DNA of 10,924 nucleotides. Source: Pseudomonadota bacterium (GTDB taxonomy: Bacteria; Bdellovibrionota_B; Oligoflexia; Oligoflexales; Bin106). The notes beneath the pieces are model-generated. The model worked only from the letters and a program-made list of their open reading frames with translations, did not search any database and had not been told where the DNA came from. Positions 1 through 6,578 of the stretch are shown here, in pieces. The stretch spans positions 1 to 10,924 of the forward strand of contig JAPOQT010000074.1 of assembly GCA_026710525.1 (NCBI GenBank), read 5' to 3'. The stretch's first letter is position 1. Every line of letters begins with the position of its first letter. The translations under genes were made by a program, and so were the position numbers.

Positions 1-893
1 ACATTTTTGTAACCAGCTTTGAGTTGTCGTAAAGCCTGAACAATATGAAAAGAAGTTGAGTAGAGAGCACGATATTCAATACAGATGATTTTTTTGGTTT
101 GCACCGATTTTTTCTCACGCCAGCCTCTTGTTGTTTGCAGATAGTCAAAGACCTTATTTTGATTTTTTGGAGCACAAGGTGCCACAATATAATCAGGCTC
201 TATTTTGAGCAGAAATTCAAGAGTTAGCTTTGGCCAACCAGGTAATGCTAAAGCATTTTGAAAGCCAGCACTGTGGAGCAAATCAGAAAACAGAGTGTTC
301 TGCCCCATAATATGAAGACTGGAACTAAAACTGAGCATGGTTTTTTTGGGGGAGTGTTGAGAGAGATGAGACTTTTGTTTTAGCTCATCACGGATAAGCT
401 GGACGAGTTCCTGACCTTGTTCTTCAGCGTTTACAGCTTTCGCGAGGATGTGCGTATTGTTGATCAGATCATTGATCGAAGAAAATTTATCTAAGATAAG
501 ATGATTGATTTTATGATTCTTAATGGCACGGAGTAGTTTTGGGTTGTTAAATTTAGCTGCGACCACAAAGTCAGGAGCTAAGCGCAGCACATCTTCGATA
601 GCAGCAGGAACTTGTTTCAGTTTTGTTTTATTATGAAATATATGACTGAGATAACTATATTTTGGATCGGCACTCGTCGTAGATACAGCGATTAATCTAG
701 GTAATTCACCTTTTTTCTTAAGTAGTTCGTATAACGTTTCGTCAGAAGCAAGAGATAACGACACAATTCTGTTCGGTGATTTTTGTTGGCTTAGGGCCTG
801 GTTATGAGCCAGGCTCAGTCCTAAAAGACTGCCACAGAGAGTCATCATAAGATGAAAATATGTGAGCTGATCACAGCGAAAAAAAGTCGTCAC
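1..893 (-). CDS. Periplasmic substrate-binding protein of an iron-siderophore/haem/B12-type ABC importer (3' end cut)
   Basis: The frame runs from a GTG at 893 off the left edge, giving 297 codons without a stop. It reads as a Peripla_BP_2 (BtuF/FhuD/HmuT-type) protein. Visible signatures are RIVSLSLASDETLYELL (about residues 42-58), the end of strand one; VLRLAPDFVVA (102-112), the usual 'lkPDlvl' segment; LFSDLLHSAGFQNAL (201-215), the lobe-two 'lLeaaGg.N' segment; and LEFLLKIEPDYIVAP (225-239). Family members are about 280-300 residues, so little is missing. The N-terminus has a signal-peptide shape: Arg6, then a hydrophobic stretch LMMTLCGSLLGLSLAH (15-30). Starting at the internal ATGs (848 or 845) would leave no positive n-region, so I prefer the GTG, although no strong ribosome binding site precedes it. 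The role would be to deliver a metal chelate or corrinoid to a FecCD-type permease. The ligand cannot be told from sequence. Confidence 0.85.
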   Translation of the reverse strand, partial: MTTFFRCDQLTYFHLMMTLCGSLLGLSLAHNQALSQQKSPNRIVSLSLASDETLYELLKKKGELPRLIAVSTTSADPKYSYLSHIFHNKTKLKQVPAAIEDVLRLAPDFVVAAKFNNPKLLRAIKNHKINHLILDKFSSINDLINNTHILAKAVNAEEQGQELVQLIRDELKQKSHLSQHSPKKTMLSFSSSLHIMGQNTLFSDLLHSAGFQNALALPGWPKLTLEFLLKIEPDYIVAPCAPKNQNKVFDYLQTTRGWREKKSVQTKKIICIEYRALYSTSFHIVQALRQLKAGYKN

Positions 894-1110
894 TAAAGCA
901 TCTTTATCGGTTTGTTATTTATCACTATTATGGGGATCCACTGAGGAAAAATAAGAGGGCCTGTTCTGAGCTATCTGGTTATCATCCCGTACCATATTAA
1001 CAAAAAATACCCAAACTTGATACACCTTTTGCCACCCATTCCCGGACTGGGATCTGAGTAGATCTCAGAAATCATGTCTGTCTCTCAAAATCAGCAATAA
1101 CATGGTGCCT

Positions 1111-1136
1111 AAAAACCATTCACAGCTTTTTATGGT
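1111..1136 (-). terminator. Weak intrinsic terminator candidate after gloB
   Basis: On the minus strand ACCAT (1136-1132) pairs with ATGGT (1119-1115) across a 12-base loop, and T residues follow at 1115-1111. It lies about 25 bases beyond the gloB stop. The stem is only five pairs, one of which shares the T tract, so it is marginal. Confidence 0.35.
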
Positions 1137-1159
1137 CAAAGGATGAGTAGTGTTAAGCT

Positions 1160-1984
1160 TCATGAGAATCTATCTTTTTCTTTTCGTAACCAAGCGAGTA
1201 ACAAGGATGGCTTAGTAAACTGAGGAACGTGGGGTAACTGAGTAAATGTGCTGTCCTGTGCGCGCAAAAAAGGATTGAGCTTTTTCTCAATTCCTAAAAG
1301 ACTAGGAATCGTTGGTAGTTGAGAGGTTCTTAGTTTTAATATGGCTTGGTAAAATTGAATTAAATCCTGGTTCTCAAGATCTAAGGTCATCGTAAATCTT
1401 GTGTTGGATAAAGTATATTCATGGGCACAAAAAACGTAAGTATTATCTGGATAGTCTTTAATTTTACTCATGCTCATATGGAGCATATCTGGTGTGCCTT
1501 CAAACAATCTACCACAACCTAGAGAAAACAAAGTGTCGCCACAGAACAACCAGTGTCGATGACATTCAAAGTACATAATATGGCCCATAGTATGACCATC
1601 AACCTCACGAATATCAAAATGAAAGGAGCCGATTTTCAGTTGATCACCATCTTCGAGAAAATGTGTGATACCAGGGATTCTTGATTTGTCTTTTTTTGCC
1701 CCGTAAATTTTGGCGCCATACCTTTTTTTGAGTTCAAGGTTACCACCAACATGATCATAATGATGATGAGTATTTAAAATAACATCAAGAGACCACCCTT
1801 GTTGCTCTAGAAACTCCCTAGGCTCCGATGCTGTAGCCGGATCGACTGCGAGAGTGATGCCGTGCTGATGATCGCGAATAATCCAAATATAATTATCCGA
1901 AAGCACAGGAATCCGGTGCCATGATAAGGTGTTTTCTTCATGACTGTCGTTGGTTAAGCAAGGATGTTGGCTCAGTAACGTCAT
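1160..1984 (-). CDS. gloB: Hydroxyacylglutathione hydrolase (glyoxalase II)
   Basis: This metallo-beta-lactamase-fold thioesterase hydrolyses S-D-lactoylglutathione to D-lactate and glutathione, the second step of methylglyoxal detoxification in the cytosol. The whole dinuclear metal site is visible: THHHYDH (residues 72-78, ligands H73, H75, D77, H78), H131 in DGHTMGH, D150 in FCGDTLF and H188 in CAHEYT. The C-terminal HAGH_C segment, with the usual NPFLR (237-241), is present. It is 274 residues, against about 250-260 for the family. The excess is an N-terminal extension of about 20 residues before the usual first strand (WHRIPVLSDNYIW), with no alternative start codon at the canonical position. 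It follows the CoaBC-like gene by 18 bases on the same strand, so the two are probably cotranscribed. No clear Shine-Dalgarno precedes the ATG. Identity is very secure. Confidence 0.96.
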   Translation of the reverse strand: MTLLSQHPCLTNDSHEENTLSWHRIPVLSDNYIWIIRDHQHGITLAVDPATASEPREFLEQQGWSLDVILNTHHHYDHVGGNLELKKRYGAKIYGAKKDKSRIPGITHFLEDGDQLKIGSFHFDIREVDGHTMGHIMYFECHRHWLFCGDTLFSLGCGRLFEGTPDMLHMSMSKIKDYPDNTYVFCAHEYTLSNTRFTMTLDLENQDLIQFYQAILKLRTSQLPTIPSLLGIEKKLNPFLRAQDSTFTQLPHVPQFTKPSLLLAWLRKEKDRFS

Positions 1985-2002
1985 AAGTTGCTGTTAATGA
2001 AA

Positions 2003-3262
2003 TTAGCTTTGAATACTCCCTTGCTGGAGTGATATTTTATTTTGTAACCATAATCTCAAAAATTTTGCTAAGGCACGTTTAGAGTTGATAATCTCTACCT
2101 TAAAACCGTCAGCTGTTTTTTCAATAGCATGAGCCTCATAATTTGCCTCTGTGAGGACTTTTGTCGAATTGAATATCATCATCGACAGAATATCCTCACC
2201 CTCAAGCCGATTGAATATGGCTTCTCGGTCCCTCGCTGTTATTTGATGATTCCCTAATTTAAATAAAATTTTTTGATAAATTCCGTGGCAAGAGCCTTGG
2301 TCTTTGAGGGATAGAAAGGATCTAATTTTTTGGCTTGCTTTCAAGGTTAAATTCACATGGGACTGCTCAGAGCTAATCTTAGAGTTGTGTTGCTCAAGTG
2401 GAAGATAATCAAGGATAGCAGCCACACATATGACATGTCCTACTGCAGTGAGAAATGATGATTTCATGGCTGCCAGCATATCATCATAAGTCTCAGCTCG
2501 GGTAAAACTAGAGTATGACTTTGGTTCATACTTAGCATCACCACAAACAACATGGGTGGCAAAACCAAAGGAGTAGAGTTCATGACAAAGTAGGGTGCCA
2601 AGCTCTCCTGAGGAGGCGTTGCCAATATAGCGAACAGGGTCCCAATAACCCCGTGTTCCTCCCATATTCATAAGCACTCTGTGATGGTCCGGGTGTTTTT
2701 GGTGGTGTCGATGATAGTAATGGGCAATATCTCGTGCGAGTAACTCAGGTGACGGGAATTTTAATGTACCGTCATCGACTCTTGGTGGCAAAAAAAAGAG
2801 GGATTTCTCTTTCAGAGTCGCGAATGTTTGTTGGATTATAGGACTGTGGTCAAGGGAAAAATGCATACATGGTAGCACCATCACCAGATGGTTCAGACCA
2901 AGATGAGACTGAACAATGGTGGTTGCTGGATGATCACAAATACCGGATGCTACCTTACTTAAAAAGCTGGCAGTACCAGGGGCAATAATACAAAAATGAG
3001 AGTGAGCAAGATGAGACGAAAGACCATCAAAAGCAGAAATAACTCTTCTAGCACTCGCCCATTCCATAGACTGCTCGGTCACAAATAATTTGCTACCGGC
3101 ACTCATAATCACCTGGACTGAAGCACCCAGGGACCTAATTTGTCTAATGAGGTGAAGACTATCAACGGCGGCAATTGATCCGGTGACAACAAGATCAATG
3201 GTGATCCCTGATAGAGAATCCGAAACTTTGCTCATGTGTAAGTCGGATTCATTTTGATTCAT
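2003..3262 (-). CDS. coaBC: Divergent CoaBC (Dfp)-like flavoprotein / phosphopantothenate-cysteine ligase homologue
   Basis: CoaBC enzymes join cysteine to 4'-phosphopantothenate (CoaB) and decarboxylate the product with FMN (CoaC), giving 4'-phosphopantetheine for coenzyme A. At 419 residues this protein has the full two-domain length (E. coli about 406). The N-terminal flavoprotein domain shows VVTGSIAAVDSLHLIRQIR (about 26-44) and the sheet segment CIIAPGTASFLSKVASGICD. The ligase domain starts near residue 195 with LMNMGGTRGYWDPVRYIGN followed by SSGELG, retaining the nucleotide and phosphopantothenate-binding R and N, and has VAAILDYLP for the 'AAVADY' motif. Several hallmark residues are altered: APATAN is APGTAS, PxMN is PCMH, the ACGD cysteine segment has no cysteine, KIKK is KISS and NPDI is missing. 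FKLG fits the FKLET variant of other CoaB types. The frame is intact. It may be a specialised or decaying copy; a canonical coaBC could exist elsewhere. Either ATG 3262 or ATG 3235 could be the start, and neither has a good ribosome binding site. Confidence 0.8.
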   Translation of the reverse strand: MNQNESDLHMSKVSDSLSGITIDLVVTGSIAAVDSLHLIRQIRSLGASVQVIMSAGSKLFVTEQSMEWASARRVISAFDGLSSHLAHSHFCIIAPGTASFLSKVASGICDHPATTIVQSHLGLNHLVMVLPCMHFSLDHSPIIQQTFATLKEKSLFFLPPRVDDGTLKFPSPELLARDIAHYYHRHHQKHPDHHRVLMNMGGTRGYWDPVRYIGNASSGELGTLLCHELYSFGFATHVVCGDAKYEPKSYSSFTRAETYDDMLAAMKSSFLTAVGHVICVAAILDYLPLEQHNSKISSEQSHVNLTLKASQKIRSFLSLKDQGSCHGIYQKILFKLGNHQITARDREAIFNRLEGEDILSMMIFNSTKVLTEANYEAHAIEKTADGFKVEIINSKRALAKFLRLWLQNKISLQQGSIQS

Positions 3263-3332
3263 GGTAAGCTATGGTTCAAGTTAAGGTCAAAAAAAAAAGG
3301 ACACATGGAACCACGATAGATAGAAAAAACCA

Positions 3333-3470
3333 TTACTGAAATGCGGCCTCATCAAGAGGAAGAAGTGGCTTTGTCGTCCCCATGATCTTCGCTTGACGTT
3401 TTCTTTTATGGCCAAGATTTTTCCTGCGCAATCGTCTTCTCACTTTTGTGATCTTAGTTGCTGATGCCAC
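3333..3470 (-). CDS. Small, very basic 45-residue protein, function unknown
   Basis: The reading frame starts at a GTG at 3470, preceded by AAGGA with eight bases between, one of the better ribosome binding sites in the window. The product is 45 residues. The middle is strongly basic, KVRRRLRRKNLGHKRKRQAK (residues 9-28), followed by a GTTKPLLPLDEAA tail. The composition resembles a nucleic-acid-binding or ribosome-associated peptide, but I do not recognise a family, so no function is assigned. It stops 70 bases before the CoaBC-like gene and probably shares its transcript. The frame stays open upstream of the GTG to about 3548, so a longer product, or one joined by frameshift to the preceding small frame, is possible. 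Support is the binding site, the non-random composition and the position in an otherwise empty 656-base gap. Confidence 0.55.
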   Translation of the reverse strand: MASATKITKVRRRLRRKNLGHKRKRQAKIMGTTKPLLPLDEAAFQ

Positions 3471-3516
3471 GTCAGTAATCCTTTCTATTGCTGGAGAAAT
3501 ATTATTATGAAAATAA

Positions 3517-3636
3517 TTAGGAAGGTATTGGTCCTTCCTTTGCCTCTAACACGGATTTCGAACGATCTACGTATCGATCACAATCCTCGACGAAGGCTCT
3601 ATTAAGGGCTTGATTCACAATACTTGATGTCATCAT
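3517..3636 (-). CDS. Possible 39-residue small protein, function unknown
   Basis: A short frame begins at tandem ATGs (3636 and 3633) and encodes 39 residues. The part from residue 9 to 33 is charged and helix-like (NQALNRAFVEDCDRYVDR and onward) with an alternating hydrophobic pattern, which looks protein-like rather than random. No clear ribosome binding site precedes it. It lies about 110 bases downstream of the promoter at 3751-3779 and ends 46 bases before the start of the basic 45-residue gene. It could be an independent leader peptide, or the N-terminal half of one protein whose C-terminal half is the basic frame, separated by a one-base frame change near 3520-3545. I recognise no family. 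Confidence 0.35.
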   Translation of the reverse strand: MMTSSIVNQALNRAFVEDCDRYVDRSKSVLEAKEGPIPS

Positions 3637-3750
3637 TCGCGATGAAAAAAGACATAAATCGAAGAGATTTTTTTTCTGTTTTATTGACACGATTCCACCT
3701 ATTTTTTAACTCATATTAACAAAAGTAACACACACGTCACATCCACCCAC

Positions 3751-3779
3751 AGTGTATCAGAAGTTGACACAAATAACAA
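3751..3779 (-). promoter_or_regulatory. Sigma70-type promoter for the small genes and the coaBC-gloB unit
   Basis: Read on the minus strand, TTGTTA (3779-3774) is followed by a 17-base spacer and TACACT (3756-3751). TG one base before the -10 gives an extended -10 (TGATACACT). Transcription would begin near 3744 and run leftward into the small frames, the CoaBC-like gene and gloB. It is the best promoter-like match I found in this gap. Confidence 0.5.
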
Positions 3780-3802
3780 CACATACTCCGTAAAAGCTTA
3801 CT

Positions 3803-3855
3803 CTAAGGGGGGTATCTTGGTAACCCTAGTTGATGTTTTGTTTTTATTTTATTTG
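3803..3855 (+). terminator. Plus-strand terminator-like hairpin without an obvious upstream gene
   Basis: CTA and GGG (3803-3805, 3807-3809) pair with CCCTAG (3824-3829), with A3806 bulged. A strongly T-rich stretch follows to about 3855 (TTTTGTTTTTATTTTATTT). The stem is short (six pairs). No plus-strand gene lies upstream, so it would end either a short non-coding transcript or nothing. Confidence 0.25.
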
Positions 3856-3872
3856 CTAGGGAGAGTGGATCC

Positions 3873-3911
3873 CTTACAGTTACAAAAGTCTCAAATAATA
3901 GTGACTGTAAG
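3873..3911 (-). terminator. Inverted repeat just past the fumarase stop
   Basis: CTTACAGTTAC (3873-3883) pairs with GTGACTGTAAG (3901-3911), eleven pairs including one G-T wobble, around a 17-base loop. It starts eight bases after the fumarase stop codon. A second small hairpin (AGGGA 3858-3862 with TCCCT 3870-3874) follows. No T tract follows on the minus strand, so it is more likely a 3' end stabiliser or a Rho-associated end than a classical intrinsic terminator. Confidence 0.35.
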
Positions 3912-3918
3912 ATGATTA

Positions 3919-5556
3919 TCATTCCACTGCAAGAGAGCCGCGATTTAAAAAGAAGTCATGACCTTGATTGTTGGTGATTAAAAAGGCTGGAAAATCTTTC
4001 ACAATAATCCGCCAAACAGCTTCCATGCCTAATTCTTGATAGTCGAGGACTTCCTTAAATATGATGCAGTCTTTTGCCAATCGAGCAGCTGGTCCACCAA
4101 TGGATCCCAAATAAAAACCATGGTGACGCTGACAGGAATCAACCACCATTTGGGAACGATTACCTTTGCCAAGCATGACGAGTGAAGCTCCTTCTTTTTG
4201 CAAGAGAGGAACATATGAGTCCATACGTTGGGAAGTGGTAGGACCAAAAGAGCCCGATGGAAATCCTTGGGGTGTTTTTGCTGGTCCAGCGTAATAAATA
4301 GGATGATCTTTAAAATAACTTGGTAGTTCTTTTGACTCGGTAAACTTTTGACAAATAAGTGCATGGGCCATATCTCTAGCAACGACAAGAGGACCAGAGA
4401 GCATAAAGCGAGTGCCAACCGGATATTGACTCAAGGTCTGCAGAATCTCAGCCATCGGTCTTTCGAGGTTGATGGTAACACCACCGTTGGCTAACGATCT
4501 GTTTTGTGGCAGATACTGACTAGGGTCTTCTTCAAGGTCTTCAATAAACGTGCCGTCCCGAGTGATCTTAGCCAACACTTGACGATCGGCCGAGCACGAC
4601 ACACCGATGCCAACAACTAGGCTGGCTGCGTGTCGGGGCAAACGAAGAGCACGCACACTATGGAGAAAATATTTACCACCAAACTGGGCACCAATATCTG
4701 AGTGATAAGCAATGTGAGCAATCTGCTTTTCCAGTTCTTGACAGCGAAAAGCTTGACCATGTTGGTTTCCTTGCCATGGCAGAGAATCATAGTAACGACA
4801 AGAGGCTAATTTAACTGTTTGTAAGTTCTGTTCTGCAGACAAGCCGCCAATTACCACAGCTAGATGATAGGGAGGGCAGGCTGCAGTTCCGAGAGATTTA
4901 AGCACTGTGGTGAGAAAATCCGTCATGTTTTTCTGATTCAAAAGAGCTCTGGTCTTTTGAAAAAGAAAGGTTTTATTGGCTGAGCCACCACCTTTAGCAA
5001 TGGTTAAAAACTGATATTCCTCCTTGTGACTAGCATAGATCTTAATATCCACAGGAAGATTTGATCCCGTATTTTTCTCTTCATACATTGACAGAGGAGC
5101 CATTTGGGAAAATCTCAGGTTACCATCTTGATAAGCTCGAAAAACGCCACGTGTGATCGCCTCTTGATCAGGATAATCACCCTTACCCTCTACCCAAACA
5201 CCTGAGCCCTTCCATCCCATAACAATAGCTGTTCCCGTATCTTGACAAGAAGGAAAAACTCTTTGGGAAGCGATAACCGCATTACGTAGCAGCTCATCAG
5301 CAACATAACGATCATTATCAGAAGCTTCTGGGTCCTGGAGAATTTTGTGAAAGCCTTCGAGATGATCTTTACGAAAAAGATGAGACATATCAGTGAAGGC
5401 TCTCGTCATTAAATGAGTGATGATCTTAGGGTCCACTAAGAGTATGGCACGGCCTTTAAAGGTATCACTCGTGATCCCTTCTGTGCTCATTAGGCGATAT
5501 TGGGTTTGATCAGGAGCAGTCACAAAAGGTGGATGATAATACTGGGAACTTGTCAT
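3919..5556 (-). CDS. fumA: Class I fumarate hydratase (4Fe-4S, FumA/FumB type)
   Basis: This enzyme interconverts fumarate and L-malate in the TCA cycle in the cytosol, using an oxygen-labile 4Fe-4S cluster. The 545-residue length matches single-chain FumA (548 in E. coli), and similarity runs from end to end. The three cluster cysteines are visible: C104 in PSCQDTGTA, C227 in GTAACPPYH and C321 in GVSCSADR. Other family signatures include IAKGGGSANKT (187-197), GAQFGGKYF (289-297), HPIYYAGPAKTP and GSFGPTTSQRMDSY, and the C-terminal beta domain ends in ELGMEAVWRIIVKDFPAF. The gene is monocistronic, flanked by a divergent gene at its 5' side. No good Shine-Dalgarno precedes ATG 5556, but the N-terminus aligns with FumA, so the start is probably right. 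The stop TGA is followed immediately by TAA. No sign of damage. Confidence 0.97.
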   Translation of the reverse strand: MTSSQYYHPPFVTAPDQTQYRLMSTEGITSDTFKGRAILLVDPKIITHLMTRAFTDMSHLFRKDHLEGFHKILQDPEASDNDRYVADELLRNAVIASQRVFPSCQDTGTAIVMGWKGSGVWVEGKGDYPDQEAITRGVFRAYQDGNLRFSQMAPLSMYEEKNTGSNLPVDIKIYASHKEEYQFLTIAKGGGSANKTFLFQKTRALLNQKNMTDFLTTVLKSLGTAACPPYHLAVVIGGLSAEQNLQTVKLASCRYYDSLPWQGNQHGQAFRCQELEKQIAHIAYHSDIGAQFGGKYFLHSVRALRLPRHAASLVVGIGVSCSADRQVLAKITRDGTFIEDLEEDPSQYLPQNRSLANGGVTINLERPMAEILQTLSQYPVGTRFMLSGPLVVARDMAHALICQKFTESKELPSYFKDHPIYYAGPAKTPQGFPSGSFGPTTSQRMDSYVPLLQKEGASLVMLGKGNRSQMVVDSCQRHHGFYLGSIGGPAARLAKDCIIFKEVLDYQELGMEAVWRIIVKDFPAFLITNNQGHDFFLNRGSLAVE

Positions 5557-5645
5557 AAAAATAAGCAGAAAATTAAAGGTGATTGCAGGTTAGTCGAAAT
5601 AAAATGAAAATTTAAGGTCAATCATTACAGATAATTACAACATAA

Positions 5646-5654
5646 TGATACATT
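5646..5654 (+). promoter_or_regulatory. Possible extended -10 promoter element for the exported protein gene
   Basis: TGATACATT (5646-5654) fits an extended -10 (TGn followed by TACATT). A recognisable -35 is lacking. It is about 90 bases upstream of the chosen start, within the divergent 185-base gap shared with fumarase. Confidence 0.25.
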
Positions 5655-5741
5655 ATTTTACAAGAATTCACAACAACACGCCGAAAAATGCCAGGGTAAA
5701 TTTGTGTTTGTGTGCTGAACGTTATTATGATGAGAGTTGCC

Positions 5742-6536
5742 ATGAGTTATCTCACAAGGTTCATAGTTTATTGCGGCTTGATGATCTGGGGGACTGCCTG
5801 TGGCGAAGGAGTGATGTTTCTTGGTCCTCCTGAGATCCCAGCCAGTGAGCAACTCAGTGCCAATGAAATTCAGCAAAGAATCGATGTTTATAAGCAACAT
5901 ATGCTCAACGCCCGCCTATCGATTAATCATCTAAAAGAATCCCATTATAAATTACAAAGATATCTTTTAGGCGGTGCAGATAAAGGTTGTTACCTTAAAC
6001 AAAGGCTCAGTACCCTCACCATGAAAGCGAGTGGTCAGCAAAACAAGCCTGTTTTGGTGAAGAGAAGTCGTCGATTAGGTGAACTGAAAACACAGGGAGA
6101 TCCATCTTCGTTAACAGTGGAGTTAGCTCCGAGGGTGAATACCACTGTGTTAGGCGATCGTCTTGCCTCTGGTGCGACTTTGAATTTCACTCAGCAATTA
6201 CATGATTTATTTATTGCTGATATACAGTACCTTAAAATCATAAAAAACGGTTCTGGTATCAAGATAAATTCCATGTTAGAGGGGCGGGGTTGTGGCTTTT
6301 TTTGGCTCGCTCCATGTGAGTATTTTAGTTATTATGAAACACATGTTTGGCATATTAATCATATTGAGCTATGGAGTCATCAAACCCTGATTTATCAAAA
6401 TCATGTCGGTCAGACTTTTCATCGTAATTCATCCCAATGGATGGATCAAAATTTAGCTGAAAATCCTCTGTTTGCTAAGATGATCCGTCGTGATGATTGT
6501 CAAACTAGACAACCTGTGGAAGGACTCGTGGAATAG
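5742..6536 (+). CDS. Exported protein of unknown function
   Basis: I do not recognise this family. The 264-residue product begins with a signal-peptide-like segment: MSYLTR, then a hydrophobic run FIVYCGLMIWGTAC (residues 7-20). C20 follows GTA, which permits normal signal cleavage and only weakly resembles a lipobox, because the -3 residue is not aliphatic. After that come a predicted helical, polar stretch with Q/E/K/H (38-75), a basic linker around 95-115, and a mixed region with aromatic clusters, including CGFFWLAPCEYFSYYETHVW (184-203). Four cysteines remain in the mature part (C83, C184, C192, C253), which would allow two disulfides in the periplasm. Starts at GTG 5712, ATG 5727 and ATG 5730 are also possible. 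I chose ATG 5742 because GAG lies seven bases upstream and the signal peptide then begins cleanly. It is divergent from fumarase and convergent with fabF, so context gives no role. Confidence 0.75.
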   Translation: MSYLTRFIVYCGLMIWGTACGEGVMFLGPPEIPASEQLSANEIQQRIDVYKQHMLNARLSINHLKESHYKLQRYLLGGADKGCYLKQRLSTLTMKASGQQNKPVLVKRSRRLGELKTQGDPSSLTVELAPRVNTTVLGDRLASGATLNFTQQLHDLFIADIQYLKIIKNGSGIKINSMLEGRGCGFFWLAPCEYFSYYETHVWHINHIELWSHQTLIYQNHVGQTFHRNSSQWMDQNLAENPLFAKMIRRDDCQTRQPVEGLVE

Positions 6537-6578
6537 ACAAGTGTTTTTGTTTCTTATTTGTTATCTTACGGTCGTATT

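Larger units (their letters stand above)
3637..3918. other. Non-coding gap between fumarase and the small genes
   Basis: No protein-like frame is visible in these 282 bases. The region holds the minus-strand promoter at 3751-3779, two copies of TTGACAC on the plus strand (3684-3690 and 3764-3770), a plus-strand hairpin with a T-rich tail (3803-3855), and inverted repeats just past the fumarase stop (3858-3874 and 3873-3911). It therefore looks like a junction of transcript ends and starts, not a lost gene. Confidence 0.5.

Noticed and set aside
1053..1069. TCTGAG/CTCAGA inverted repeat as a terminator
   Set aside because: The stem is six pairs and no T tract follows on either strand.
971..1075. 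A 34-codon minus-strand open frame (ATG at 1075) between gloB and the binding-protein gene
   Set aside because: It has no convincing ribosome binding site, and its length is expected by chance in this gap. Nothing in its product looks like a known family.
1021..1110. Leader of the binding-protein gene as a cobalamin riboswitch (GGGAA, GGTG-like words and nearby hairpins on the minus strand)
   Set aside because: The invariant B12-box elements and the long conserved core do not follow in order. Only short words match.
3540..3580. GTTCGAAATCC on the minus strand as a tRNA T-arm
   Set aside because: The flanking bases do not form the five-pair stem, and no acceptor, D or anticodon arm can be found around it.
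3905..3925. Fur-box-like sequence around ATGATAATCAT at the end of fumarase
   Set aside because: The match is confined to the core (about 13 of 19 positions), it lies over the tandem stop codons TGA TAA, and it is not in front of a gene.
4029..4418. 129-codon open frame on the minus strand inside fumarase
   Set aside because: It lies in another phase of a gene with end-to-end similarity to FumA, and its product looks like a frame artefact.
5645..5900. Short open frames on both strands around the start of the exported protein gene
   Set aside because: They overlap the signal peptide and N-terminal coding region of that gene, and neither has a binding site or protein-like composition.
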